Source: Algiphilus sp965216485 (GTDB lineage Bacteria; Pseudomonadota; Gammaproteobacteria; Nevskiales; Nevskiaceae). Taken from it: a DNA stretch of 64,000 bases. The stretch covers positions 3,224,001 to 3,288,000 of the forward strand of contig NZ_OZ244162.1 of NCBI RefSeq assembly GCF_965216485.1. The letters run 5' to 3'. This document shows, piece by piece, positions 53,634-62,571 of this stretch (position 1 is its first letter; every line of letters starts with the position of its first letter). A program made the position numbers and the translations under genes. A model generated the notes under the pieces. It ran no database searches. It worked only from the letters and a program-made list of their open reading frames with translations, and was not told the origin of the DNA.

Positions 53634-54574
53634 GCAACGAAAGCCTAGTCAAGCGCATGCGTGCGCAACTCAATCGGGGTGACTCCTGGCTGACCTACGA
53701 TCTCAATCGTCTGTTCACGCGCGACAAACTCGATGATTCAGCGCTTGAGGAAATCGAGATGCGACTGCTGGGGGCCGATGCCGGCATCGAGGCCACCGAG
53801 TGGCTCGTGGACAAGCTGCGTGCCGATGTCCTTTCCAGCCGGGTCAAGACGGCCGAGCAGCTGCGCGACCGCCTGTGCGCACTGCTGACGGAGTGGCTGC
53901 AGCCGGTCGAACAGCCGCTGGAGATTCCCGATTTCATCCGGCCGTACATCCTCTTCGTGGTGGGCATCAACGGCTCCGGCAAGACCACCACCATCGGCAA
54001 GCTGGCGGCCCACTACAAGGCGCAGGGCCGCAAGGTCCTGCTGGCCGCAGGCGATACCTTCCGCGCCGCCGCCACCGATCAGCTGCGGCAATGGGCACAG
54101 CGCATTGACGTTCCCATCGTCGCGCAGCAGGAGGGCGCCGACCCGGCCAGCGTCATCTTCGACGCGGTGACCTCGGCGACGCAGCGTGGCGCCGACCTGA
54201 TCATCGCCGATACTGCTGGACGTCTGCATACGCAGGCGCATCTGATGGAGGAACTGCGCAAGGTCAAGCGCGTGATCCAGAAGCACGATCCCTATGCGCC
54301 GCATGAGAGCCTGCTGGTCCTTGACGGCACCCAGGGCGGCAATGGACTGGTGCAGGCCAAGCAGTTCCACGAGGCCCTCGGCCTGACCGGTGTGGCCGTG
54401 ACCAAGCTCGATGGCACCGCGCGCGGCGGCATCCTGCTGGCCTTGGCCAAGCAACTGAGCCTGCCGGTACGTTACATCGGCATTGGCGAGAGTGTGGACG
54501 ACCTTATCCCTTTCAATGCTGCCGCCTTCTCGCGCGCACTGGTGGACGGTGCCAGTGCCAGCCACGACCGCTGA
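53630..54574 (+). CDS. ftsY: signal recognition particle receptor FtsY
   Basis: 314 aa, with N and G domains only: the long acidic A domain of E. coli FtsY is absent, as in many short FtsY proteins. P-loop GINGSGKTTT near residue 112, DTFRAAATDQL, DTAGRLHTQAHLMEEL, TKLDGTARGG and the C-terminal GIGESVDDLIPF are all there. The usual DATTGQNA loop reads DGTQGGNG. It docks ribosome-SRP complexes at the membrane. Its start overlaps the DedA-fusion stop. The ftsY-ftsE-ftsX-rpoH order is classical. Confidence 0.95.
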   Translation: MSNESLVKRMRAQLNRGDSWLTYDLNRLFTRDKLDDSALEEIEMRLLGADAGIEATEWLVDKLRADVLSSRVKTAEQLRDRLCALLTEWLQPVEQPLEIPDFIRPYILFVVGINGSGKTTTIGKLAAHYKAQGRKVLLAAGDTFRAAATDQLRQWAQRIDVPIVAQQEGADPASVIFDAVTSATQRGADLIIADTAGRLHTQAHLMEELRKVKRVIQKHDPYAPHESLLVLDGTQGGNGLVQAKQFHEALGLTGVAVTKLDGTARGGILLALAKQLSLPVRYIGIGESVDDLIPFNAAAFSRALVDGASASHDR

Positions 54575-54581
54575 GCGCGCC

Positions 54582-55274
54582 ATGTCCACGACCTCGCACA
54601 GCATGATCCGCATGGAGCAGCTCTGCCACAGCTACCCCGGCAGCGGCGAGGTACTGAGCGGGATCGATTTCACTTTGGCACGCGGCGAAATGGCCTTTCT
54701 GACTGGGCCCTCCGGCGCAGGCAAGTCCACGCTACTAAAGCTGATCGCCGGCCTGGACCGCGCCGACAAGGGCCAGCTCCAGGTGGGTGGCGTCAATCTG
54801 CGCACCCTCCCGCGTCGCCGCGTCGCCACCTTCCGTCAACGCATCGGCATCGTCTTCCAGAGCTTCAGCCTGCTCAGCGACCGACGGGTGTTCGACAATG
54901 TGGCCTTGCCACTCGTGATTCGCGGCCTCTATCCAGCGGACATCGCCCGACGCGTGCGCGCGGCACTGGACGCGGTCGACCTGCTGCGGGCCGAACGTGC
55001 CTATCCCCTGACGCTCTCCGGGGGCGAGCAGCAGCGTGTCGCGATTGCGCGGGCCATCGTCGCCAAGCCGGAGCTGCTGCTGGCGGACGAGCCGACGGGC
55101 AATCTCGACCCTGCCCTTTCGGCAGAGATCATGCATCTCTTCCGGCGTTTCAATGAGGTCGGGGTCTCGGTATTGATTGCATCGCATCAGCTCGATCTGG
55201 TGCGCCGCATGCCGTGCCGCGAGATTGCGCTGGACCACGGCCGCATCGTGAGCCCGGCTCCGGAGACGCCATGA
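54582..55274 (+). CDS. ftsE: cell-division ABC ATPase FtsE
   Basis: 230 aa from 54582, or 223 aa from the ATG at 54603, where MIRMEQL aligns with the usual FtsE start; neither has a strong ribosome site. Walker A GPSGAGKST, signature LSGGEQQR, Walker B LLLADEPTGNLD. With FtsX it controls peptidoglycan hydrolases at the septum. Its stop overlaps the ftsX start. Confidence 0.94.
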   Translation: MSTTSHSMIRMEQLCHSYPGSGEVLSGIDFTLARGEMAFLTGPSGAGKSTLLKLIAGLDRADKGQLQVGGVNLRTLPRRRVATFRQRIGIVFQSFSLLSDRRVFDNVALPLVIRGLYPADIARRVRAALDAVDLLRAERAYPLTLSGGEQQRVAIARAIVAKPELLLADEPTGNLDPALSAEIMHLFRRFNEVGVSVLIASHQLDLVRRMPCREIALDHGRIVSPAPETP

Positions 55275-56218
55275 GCGGACTGCGTGGCAGTGATCGCCCC
55301 CCACCGCACCGACGCTGGCTGAGTGCCCACGGCCGCGCCTGCTTCGACGCCCTCGGCCGGCTGTGGCGGCAGCCACTGGCCAGCCTGCTATCGACCGCCG
55401 TCCTCGGGGTCACCCTGGCATTGCCCACGGCGCTGCACGTTCTGGTGAGCAATCTTGGCGCCGTCGGATCGGATTGGCAGCACGGCGCGCGCATCACCGT
55501 CTTCGTGCGCGACGGCGTCTCCGAGCCGGCATTGCGTGCACTGGCGGCGGAGCTGCAGTCACGTCCGGATGTGCACCAAGTCGAAACGCTGACCCGCGAG
55601 CAGGCGCTGGCCGAATTCAAGGCCTATTCCGGGTTGGGCGAGGCCGTGGCCATGCTGCCCGACAACCCGCTGCCGGCGACCTTGATCGTCACGCCCGCCG
55701 CGCGACTCGACACGCAGGAGGTGGAAGCACTGCGCAGCGCCTTGGCGCAGCACGAGTCAGTCGAGGATGTACTGCTCGACATGCAATGGCTGGAGCGTCT
55801 CTCCGCGTTACTCACTCTGCTGGAGAAGGCCGTCGGCCTGTTCGCCCTCACCCTGGCAGCCGCGGTACTGGTCATTATTGGCAACACGATTCGGCTTGAT
55901 GTGGCCGCGCGTCGGGAGGAAATCGAAGTGATGAAGCTGATCGGTGCGCCCGACCGCTTCATCCAGCGTCCCTTCTTGTACAGCGGCTTCTGGCACGGTC
56001 TGATCGGCGGCCTGGTGGCGCTGGTGCTGGTCGGCGTCGCCCTGCTATTGCTACAGACGCCCGTGCAACGCCTGGCGAGCAGCTACGGCAGCGATTTCGT
56101 ACTCACCGGACCGAGCGCGTCCGCGGTGGTTGCGGTGCTGCTCGGAGGGTGTACATTGGGGCTCCTGGGTGCCTGGGGTGCCGTGTTGCGACAGCTGCGC
56201 GTGGTCGAGCCGGCGTGA
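55271..56218 (+). CDS. ftsX: cell-division permease-like protein FtsX
   Basis: 315 aa. A Pro/Arg-rich cytoplasmic N-terminus (HRRWLSAHGRAC), a first helix near 40-60, a periplasmic domain (VFVRDGVSEPALRALAAELQ) and three more helices, with IEVMKLIGAPDRFIQRPFLY as the typical cytoplasmic loop of the MacB/FtsX fold. It is the membrane partner of FtsE and activates cell-wall hydrolases in the periplasm. The start at 55271 is chosen for the ATGA overlap; the frame is open from 55214. Confidence 0.94.
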   Translation: MSGLRGSDRPPPHRRWLSAHGRACFDALGRLWRQPLASLLSTAVLGVTLALPTALHVLVSNLGAVGSDWQHGARITVFVRDGVSEPALRALAAELQSRPDVHQVETLTREQALAEFKAYSGLGEAVAMLPDNPLPATLIVTPAARLDTQEVEALRSALAQHESVEDVLLDMQWLERLSALLTLLEKAVGLFALTLAAAVLVIIGNTIRLDVAARREEIEVMKLIGAPDRFIQRPFLYSGFWHGLIGGLVALVLVGVALLLLQTPVQRLASSYGSDFVLTGPSASAVVAVLLGGCTLGLLGAWGAVLRQLRVVEPA

Positions 56219-56249
56219 GGCGCCAGGGTCGAGGGAACTATTCGCGACA

Positions 56250-56276
56250 TTAGCAGTCTACTGACGCGACTGCTAA
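56250..56276 (+). promoter_or_regulatory. CIRCE-like inverted repeat in the rpoH promoter region
   Basis: TTAGCAGTC (56250-56258), nine bases, then GACTGCTAA (56268-56276): a perfect 9-9-9 inverted repeat. The HrcA operator CIRCE is TTAGCACTC-N9-GAGTGCTAA, so the arms differ from CIRCE by one symmetric base and the spacing is the same. The right arm runs into TAATAT (56274-56279), a possible -10, with rpoH starting at 56305. This would place rpoH under HrcA-type repression. No hrcA is in the window. Confidence 0.6.
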
Positions 56277-56304
56277 TATTGCGTCCGTGCAAGGGGATCA
56301 AACG

Positions 56305-57180
56305 ATGTCCACAGCCAACGCTCTGACCGTTTATGGCAACCGTCTGCCCGCGTTGCAGGCGAGCAGCCTCGACAGCTATATCGCAGCCGTGCGCGAGATT
56401 CCTGTGCTCGAAGCCGAGCAGGAACGCGAGCTGGCCGAACGGCTGCAGGCCCAGAACGACCTGCAGGCCGCGCAGGCACTGGTGCTTTCCAATCTTCGCC
56501 ACGTCGTTCATATTGCCCGCGGCTATCTGGGTTACGGCCTGCCGATGGCCGACCTCATCCAGGAAGGCAATGTCGGCCTGATGAAGGCCGTCAAGCGCTT
56601 TGACCCGCAGGTGGGCGTGCGCCTGATTTCCTTCGCTGTACACTGGATCAAGGCCGAAATCCACGAATTCATTCTGCGCAACTGGCGCATCGTCAAGGTG
56701 GCGACGACCAAGGCCCAGCGCAAGCTCTTCTTCAATCTGCGCCGCGCCAAGAAGCGTCTGGGCTGGATGAACCGCGAGGAAGTCGAGAATGTCGCTCATG
56801 ACCTCGACGTGCGACCCGAGGATGTGCTGGCCATGGAATCGCGGCTGTCCGGTGCCGATGTCTCCTTCAACCTGCAGTCGGCGGACGACGAGGACAGCTA
56901 CGCGCCCGAGCAGTGGCTCACGGACCACAGCGCCGATCCGATCGACGATCTAGCCGAGGGCGAGTGGCAGAACCGCCAGGAGAGCCGCCTGCGCAAGGCC
57001 ATCGAAAGCCTGGACGACCGCGCCCGCGACATCATCAACAGCCGATGGCTGCACGGCGACGACCAGGAAAAGCAGGGCCTTCAGACCCTGGCTGACAAGT
57101 ACGGCGTCTCGGCCGAGCGCATCCGTCAGATCGAATCCGCCTCGATGAAGAAGTTGCGCGGCGCCATCGCTGAAGCCTAG
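56305..57180 (+). CDS. rpoH: RNA polymerase sigma-32 factor
   Basis: 291 aa. Regions 2 and 4 are present (ADLIQEGNVGLMKAVKRFDP; AERIRQIESASMKKLR), and the RpoH box reads QRKLFFNLRRAKKR, which is diagnostic of RpoH against other sigma-70 proteins. It directs heat-shock gene transcription. The start at 56305 has AAGGGGA upstream; a GTG at 56287 is less likely. It follows ftsX, as in E. coli. A CIRCE-like repeat is upstream and an intrinsic terminator downstream. Confidence 0.97.
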   Translation: MSTANALTVYGNRLPALQASSLDSYIAAVREIPVLEAEQERELAERLQAQNDLQAAQALVLSNLRHVVHIARGYLGYGLPMADLIQEGNVGLMKAVKRFDPQVGVRLISFAVHWIKAEIHEFILRNWRIVKVATTKAQRKLFFNLRRAKKRLGWMNREEVENVAHDLDVRPEDVLAMESRLSGADVSFNLQSADDEDSYAPEQWLTDHSADPIDDLAEGEWQNRQESRLRKAIESLDDRARDIINSRWLHGDDQEKQGLQTLADKYGVSAERIRQIESASMKKLRGAIAEA

Positions 57181-57202
57181 TCCTCAGCCGAAAGCTGCTC
57201 CC

Positions 57203-57228
57203 AAAAGCCGCCTACTGGCGGCTTTTTT
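57203..57228 (+). terminator. intrinsic terminator of rpoH
   Basis: AAAAGCCGCC (57203-57212) pairs with GGCGGCTTTT (57217-57226) around TACT, followed by more T. It is 22 nt after the rpoH stop. It ends the ftsYEX-rpoH unit before the antiporter gene. Confidence 0.92.
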
Positions 57229-57367
57229 ATTGGCCGGCCTGGCGTCCGGCCACTTCCGCCACCGATGGTGACGGCCTGCAAGCAGGTTGCGACTTCCGCC
57301 CTGGCGCGCATGCAGGCGTCGGCCGAAGAGCGCGGTTAGGATAGGAGCTGGTCCCGGGTTCTACGCC

Positions 57368-59035
57368 ATGTTCGAAAGCGTCTTCGTTCAGATCAGCGTC
57401 ATTCTTTGCTTGGCGGTCATTGGCGGTGCGCTGGCACAGGTATTGCGCCAGCCGCTGATTGTCGCCTTCATCGTCGTCGGCATTCTGCTTGGGCCCTCCG
57501 TGACCGGCATGGTCGATCCGAGCAGCGAGATCGAACTCTTCGCCAAGCTCGGCATTGCTCTGCTGCTCTTCATCGTCGGCCTGAAACTCGACCTCCACGT
57601 CATCCGCACGGTGGGGCCGGTGGCCCTGGTCTCTGGACTGGGCCAGGTGCTTTTCACGTCGGTCGTGGGCTATCTGATCGCGCTCGGTCTGGGAATGTCC
57701 CACATCAGCGCAATTTATGTGGCGGTGGCACTGACCTTTTCCAGCACCATCATCATCGTCAAGCTGCTCTCGGACAAGCGCGAGGTCGACTCGCTGCATG
57801 GCCGCATCGCAATCGGCTTTCTCATCGTGCAGGACATTGTCGTCGTGCTGGTGATGATCGGCCTGACGGCCTTCGGCCAACCCGCCGGAGAGGACACCAG
57901 CCTTGGACGGGAAGCCATGCTGATTGCCCTCAAGGGTGCGGCCATGCTGCTCACCGTGGCGCTGCTGATGCGTTACGTACTGCCGCCGCTACTGCACCGC
58001 TTGGCGCATTCCTCCGAACTGCTGATGCTCTTCGCCGTGGCATGGGCGGTCCTTGGTGCCGCTGTCGGGGACTGGCTTGGCTTCAGCAAGGAGGTCGGAG
58101 CCTTCCTCGCCGGGATTTCCATCGCCTCCACGCCCTACCGGGAACAGGTCGCCGCACGCTTGGTCAGCCTGCGCGACTTCCTGCTGCTGTTCTTCTTCAT
58201 CGAACTCGGCGCCGTACTTGATCTGAGCATGGTCGGGTCCCAGATCGGTGCGGCTGCTGTGTTTTCCCTGTTCGTTCTGATTGGCAACCCCGTGATCGTG
58301 ATGATCATCATGGGCGCCATGGGATACCGCAAGCGGACCGGCTTTCTGGCGGGCTTGACGGTCGCGCAGATCAGCGAATTCTCGCTGATCCTGGCCGCGC
58401 TGGGGCTCAGCCTGGGGCACCTGGACGAGGAGACGGTCAGTCTGATCACGCTGGTGGGGCTCGTGACCATCAGCGTCTCTGCCTACATGATTCTCTACTC
58501 GCACGCCCTCTACCGGCGTCTGGCACCCTGGCTCTCGGTCTTCGAGCGCCGTGTTCCTTTCCGCGAACTCGATGAACCAATGGACGACCTGAAGGACATC
58601 GATATCCTGCTGATTGGCCTCGGCCGCTACGGTGCCACCATGGCCTCCAGCCTCCGAGCACAGGGATGTCGCTTGCTCGCGGTCGACTTCGACCCGGACG
58701 CAGTGGCCGGTCACGTCCGCGATGGCTACCGCGTGCACTACGGCGATGCCGCCGATCCGGAATTTCTGGCCAGCCTGCCCTTGGCAAAGACACGCTGGAT
58801 CGTCAGCACGGTGCGCGACCGCGGCATCAACACGACGCTGTTGCGCGATCTGCGCGCACAGAACTTCCAGGGCCGTACAGCAATGGCCGCGGCATCAAAG
58901 CACGATGCCGAACGTCTCCAAGCCGAAGGCGTCCATCTGGTGCTGCTGCCGTATTCGGATGCCGCCGAACGCGCCGCACAGCGCTTGATGGAATCCTCCC
59001 AGACCCAGTTCGAAGCAAGCGGAATCGCACCATGA
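57368..59035 (+). CDS. CPA2 family cation/proton antiporter with TrkA-N domain (YbaL/KefB-like)
   Basis: 555 aa. About residues 1-385 form some 12 membrane helices of the Na+/H+ exchanger fold (LRQPLIVAFIVVGILLGPSV; FSKEVGAFLAGISIASTPYR). Residues about 410-540 are a Rossmann TrkA-N domain (IDILLIGLGRYGATMASSLR) that binds NAD(H). It likely exchanges K+ or Na+ for H+ under redox or nucleotide control. The start at 57368 follows the rpoH terminator by 140 nt. The stop overlaps the UspE-like gene (ATGA), so they form a pair. Confidence 0.88.
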   Translation: MFESVFVQISVILCLAVIGGALAQVLRQPLIVAFIVVGILLGPSVTGMVDPSSEIELFAKLGIALLLFIVGLKLDLHVIRTVGPVALVSGLGQVLFTSVVGYLIALGLGMSHISAIYVAVALTFSSTIIIVKLLSDKREVDSLHGRIAIGFLIVQDIVVVLVMIGLTAFGQPAGEDTSLGREAMLIALKGAAMLLTVALLMRYVLPPLLHRLAHSSELLMLFAVAWAVLGAAVGDWLGFSKEVGAFLAGISIASTPYREQVAARLVSLRDFLLLFFFIELGAVLDLSMVGSQIGAAAVFSLFVLIGNPVIVMIIMGAMGYRKRTGFLAGLTVAQISEFSLILAALGLSLGHLDEETVSLITLVGLVTISVSAYMILYSHALYRRLAPWLSVFERRVPFRELDEPMDDLKDIDILLIGLGRYGATMASSLRAQGCRLLAVDFDPDAVAGHVRDGYRVHYGDAADPEFLASLPLAKTRWIVSTVRDRGINTTLLRDLRAQNFQGRTAMAAASKHDAERLQAEGVHLVLLPYSDAAERAAQRLMESSQTQFEASGIAP

Positions 59036-60003
59036 AGCCGTTCAAGAACATTCTCTACCTGTGCCAGTCACTCGACGAGGAGGATCAGGGCATCGCGCGT
59101 GCGGTGTCGCTGGCGCAGAACAATCAGGCGCAGTTGCTGGTGCTGGACGTCTTCCCGGCGATCAGTTCCATGGCGGGGCTCCCCAAGGAAGCACCACGCG
59201 CCGAGGCGCTGATGCAGGCAGTCATGCAGGAGCGGCACCGGCGCCTCGAAGCCTTGATCGATCCGCACCGCGAGAGCGTGGACATTCGCTATGAGAGTCT
59301 AGCTGGCACGCGCTTTCTCGAAGCGATACGGGCCGTGCTACGCAATGGACACGATCTGGTCATGAAAGTGGCGGAAGACCCGCCGTGGCTGGAGCGGCTC
59401 TTTGGCAGCGATGACATGCATCTGTTGCGCAAATGCCCATGCCCGGTGTGGATCATGAAGGCTGGCGACAAGACGAACTACGCACAGATCGTTGCCGCCG
59501 TCGATATCGATCCCGATGACCCCAGCGCGGACCCCGGACGGCTGAACGAGGATATCCTGCATATCGCCGGCTCACTCGCCCTTTCGGATTTCGCGGCGCT
59601 GCATCTGGCCCATGCCTGGGAGGCGCCGCAGGCAGGCTTCGTCAGTCTGTGGGCCAGCGATCACGACAGGGCGGAGCGCGAAATCATCGAGGGCACCCGC
59701 CGCAGTCACCAGCTGGGCATGGATTTGCTCAGCCGCAAGTTGCGCGAGCTGGTCGGCGAGGAGGCCTATGCCTACCTGTCTCCGCGCGTCCACATGCCAA
59801 TGGGCCCCCCGCACAAGGAGATTCCTGCGGTGGTCGAGAACGTCGATGCGGACCTGGTTGTCATGGGCACAGTGGCACGCACGGGCATCGCCGGCCTGTT
59901 CATTGGCAACACTGCTGAGAACGTGATCGACCGGCTGCGCTGCGCCGTTCTTGCGATCAAGCCGAATGGCTTCGAAACACCGGTTCGGCTGGACGGAGCG
60001 TGA
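59032..60003 (+). CDS. tandem universal stress protein, UspE-like
   Basis: 323 aa with two Usp domains (about 1-150 and 160-320), close to E. coli UspE (316 aa). The C-terminal motif is VMGTVARTGIAGLFIGNTAE; UspE has the same GNTAE ending, where ATP-binding Usps have GxxGRTG...GS. The first domain is more degenerate. It may modulate the antiporter translated just before it, as Usp domains do in other transport systems; this is inference from the ATGA overlap. It ends 10 nt from the convergent acetyltransferase. Confidence 0.85.
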   Translation: MKPFKNILYLCQSLDEEDQGIARAVSLAQNNQAQLLVLDVFPAISSMAGLPKEAPRAEALMQAVMQERHRRLEALIDPHRESVDIRYESLAGTRFLEAIRAVLRNGHDLVMKVAEDPPWLERLFGSDDMHLLRKCPCPVWIMKAGDKTNYAQIVAAVDIDPDDPSADPGRLNEDILHIAGSLALSDFAALHLAHAWEAPQAGFVSLWASDHDRAEREIIEGTRRSHQLGMDLLSRKLRELVGEEAYAYLSPRVHMPMGPPHKEIPAVVENVDADLVVMGTVARTGIAGLFIGNTAENVIDRLRCAVLAIKPNGFETPVRLDGA

Positions 60004-60013
60004 TTGCTTCCCG

Positions 60014-60643
60014 CTAGGAAGATTGCCCGGTGGAGTTGACGGGCGGCGCGATTCGTCGTTCCCAGAACACCAGCGCCTTGCTGCTCTCCTGGCTGTCACC
60101 GATATCCACCCACGGGAAATGGCAGACCATATCGTCCCGGCGCACGTAGCCGAGGCGTTGCCAGAAGCCGTCGTTGGGCACGTAATCTGGTGGCCTCGCC
60201 GGGTGACTCTCCGGCCGCTGGACCGCGCAGAAAGTGCAGCGACTGCGGCCGAGGGTGCTGGCATGACCTTCGCGCAGCGCGAAGAAGCGGCGGCCCAGCC
60301 CCAGGCCGCGATAGGCCGGCAGCACCACGGATTCACCGAAGTAGAGAACCTCTTCCAGCGGGACCCCCTGATCTCGCCAGGGTGCCTGCATTTCCGCTTC
60401 GGCAGACTCCAGCGGCAGTGCCGTGGACGCGCCCACGGCCTGCTCGCCGTCTCGCACCAGCACGATCATGCTGCGCGGCTCCCGGAGGTACTGCTCCAGA
60501 TAGTCCTGCTCGTACTGCAGACTGCCGTCGTAGAGGTACGGCCATTCCGAGAAGACAGCGATGCGCAGCCGCGCAAGATCTTCCAGATGGGCGCGCGCGC
60601 CTTCGCCATTCAGTATGTGGGTACTGAGTTCAGGCGACTCCAT
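60014..60643 (-). CDS. GNAT family N-acetyltransferase
   Basis: 209 aa. The acetyl-CoA-binding motif A is VVLPAYRGLGLGRRFF (RxxGxG) at about residues 108-123, preceded by a beta strand with the acidic VLYFGESV. The substrate is unknown; the Pro-rich RPESHPARPPDYVPNDGFW loop may shape it. It overlaps ctaB by 14 nt and is the last gene of the oxidase-assembly operon, where a similar acetyltransferase is not standard. Confidence 0.82.
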   Translation of the reverse strand: MESPELSTHILNGEGARAHLEDLARLRIAVFSEWPYLYDGSLQYEQDYLEQYLREPRSMIVLVRDGEQAVGASTALPLESAEAEMQAPWRDQGVPLEEVLYFGESVVLPAYRGLGLGRRFFALREGHASTLGRSRCTFCAVQRPESHPARPPDYVPNDGFWQRLGYVRRDDMVCHFPWVDIGDSQESSKALVFWERRIAPPVNSTGQSS

Positions 60644-61550
60644 GCCAGACCGCGACGTAGTGATCGACCAGCAGCGCAGTGAACAATGCCATCAGGTAAA
60701 CGATGGAATAGCCGAAGGTGCGCATCGGCAGCCCCGGTACCGGCGCGAAACGCATGCGCAGCGCATAGACCAGAAACACACCGCCAAGCACGAGCGCGGA
60801 GCACAGGTAGATGATGCCCGACATGCCGGTTGCGAAGGGCAGCATCGTCACCGCCACCAGCAGGATGGTGTACAGCAGCACCTGCGTGCGGGTGTACTCA
60901 ATGCCGTGGGTGACCGGCAGCATCGGGATGTCGACCTCGGCGTACTCGTCGCGACGCTCGATGGCCAGCGCCCAGAAGTGCGGCGGCGTCCATACGAAGA
61001 TGATGAGGAAGAGCAGCAGTGCGTGCGGATCGATGGTGCCGGTGACTGCGGCCCAGCCAAGCACCGGCGGTGCAGCGCCAGCGGCGCCGCCAATGACGAT
61101 GTTCTGCGGCGTGGCACGCTTCAGGTAGAGGGTATACACACCCGCATAGCCGATGAGGGTGACAAGCGTCAGCCACGCCGTCAGGGGGTTGATCAGCGCA
61201 TAGAGCAAGGCGAAGCCGAGTGCCCCGATGGCAACGGCAAAGGCACCGGACTCGAGCATGCCCAATTGGCCCGTCACCAATGGGCGCCGGCGGGTACGCG
61301 CCATGCGCGCGTCGACCTGGCGGTCCAGGATCTGGTTGAAGGCTGCGGCAGCTGCCGCCATCAAGGTGATGCCGACGGAGCCCCACACCAATACACCGAG
61401 ATCGACCATGCCCGGACTGGCCAGGAGCATGCCCACCATCGCGGTGAAGGTGATCAGCATGACCACACGCGGCTTGCACAGCGCGTAGTAGTCGCTGATG
61501 CGATGCCGCGTCGCGGCCGGTAGCTTGTCGGTCAAGGTCGCCGTCCTCAT
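60630..61550 (-). CDS. ctaB: protoheme IX farnesyltransferase (heme O synthase)
   Basis: 306 aa, UbiA-type prenyltransferase with about nine helices. The prenyl-diphosphate motif NQILDRQVDARMARTRRRPL carries the two Asp residues that hold Mg2+, and YALCKPRVVMLITFTAMVGM is the heme O synthase start. It adds farnesyl to heme b. The start at 61550 overlaps the ctaA stop (ATGA); the frame open to 61808 is shadow. Confidence 0.95.
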   Translation of the reverse strand: MRTATLTDKLPAATRHRISDYYALCKPRVVMLITFTAMVGMLLASPGMVDLGVLVWGSVGITLMAAAAAAFNQILDRQVDARMARTRRRPLVTGQLGMLESGAFAVAIGALGFALLYALINPLTAWLTLVTLIGYAGVYTLYLKRATPQNIVIGGAAGAAPPVLGWAAVTGTIDPHALLLFLIIFVWTPPHFWALAIERRDEYAEVDIPMLPVTHGIEYTRTQVLLYTILLVAVTMLPFATGMSGIIYLCSALVLGGVFLVYALRMRFAPVPGLPMRTFGYSIVYLMALFTALLVDHYVAVWHGVA

Positions 61551-62569
61551 GCGCGTTCCCTGCCTCTCGGTGCACTCCAAAGTGTATGTAACGTGGCGAC
61601 GAGGCTGAGTAGCAGCAGCGCCGCACCTGCGTTGTGCATGGTGGCCAGGCCGAGCGGCAGATGCAGCACGACAATACTGATCCCGATGAGCAATTGCAGC
61701 GCCAGCGCCGCACCGACCATCAGCCCCAGTGCGCGTTGCCCACCCTGACCGCGCAACAGCAACAGAGCCGCCAGGGTACCGACAACGAGCGTCACCGCAA
61801 TGGCCCACAGCCGGTGGACCGTGTGAATGGCCGTGCGCGCCGGGTGCTCAAGCACACCATATTCGTAATTTTGCCCGATCCCGCGCCAGATTACGAAGCC
61901 TTCCTTGAAATCCATCGCGGGGAAGTACTCGCCATCGTGACAGGTGGGGAACTCGGTGCACGCCAGCGCGGCGTAGTTGGTCGATGTCCAGCCGCCCAGG
62001 ATGATCTGGACAGCCACCACGAGGAGTGCAGCTACCGCCAAGCTACGCAGACCGGGTGGCGCGGGGTGTCGCGACTGGGGTCGTTGTGTCAGCCACAACC
62101 AGAACAGCATCGACAAGGTCGTCATGCCTCCGATGAGATGCGCGGTCACCACTGCCGGCTTCAGCATCAGGGTCACCGTCCACATGCCAAGGATGCCCTG
62201 GAAGATGACCAGGGCCAGCAAGCCGACGCTGACGCGCAGCGGGAGCCCCTCGCGCCGCCCGCGCCAGGCCATGATGACGAGACCGATAATCATCACACCA
62301 AGAAGACTGGCGATATAGCGATGGGCCATCTCGATCCACGCCTTGGTGGCATCGACCGGGCGTTCAGGAAAGGTGGCCTCCGCGCGTTGAATATGTTCCT
62401 CGGTCTCGGGTACACCGAAATGGCCATAGCAGCCGGGCCAGTCTGGACAACCGAGACCGGCATCGGAGAGGCGCACGAAGGCGCCGAAGACAACAACGCA
62501 AAGTGCAAAAAGGGCAGACGCACCGGCGACACGCCGGAACCACAATGACAGCCTTCCGTTCTGGTTCAT
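61547..62569 (-). CDS. ctaA: heme A synthase
   Basis: 340 aa, COX15/CtaA family, eight helices. Heme-ligand histidines are in EMAHRYIASLLG (about residue 80) and TAHLIGG in the first half, and IHTVHRLWAIAV in the second. GLGCPDWPGCYG and CTEFPTCHDG are the Cys loops. It oxidises heme O to heme A for the aa3 oxidase. It is 2 nt after the SCO-like gene and overlaps ctaB. Confidence 0.95.
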   Translation of the reverse strand: MNQNGRLSLWFRRVAGASALFALCVVVFGAFVRLSDAGLGCPDWPGCYGHFGVPETEEHIQRAEATFPERPVDATKAWIEMAHRYIASLLGVMIIGLVIMAWRGRREGLPLRVSVGLLALVIFQGILGMWTVTLMLKPAVVTAHLIGGMTTLSMLFWLWLTQRPQSRHPAPPGLRSLAVAALLVVAVQIILGGWTSTNYAALACTEFPTCHDGEYFPAMDFKEGFVIWRGIGQNYEYGVLEHPARTAIHTVHRLWAIAVTLVVGTLAALLLLRGQGGQRALGLMVGAALALQLLIGISIVVLHLPLGLATMHNAGAALLLLSLVATLHTLWSAPRGRERA

Positions 62570-62571
62570 GT

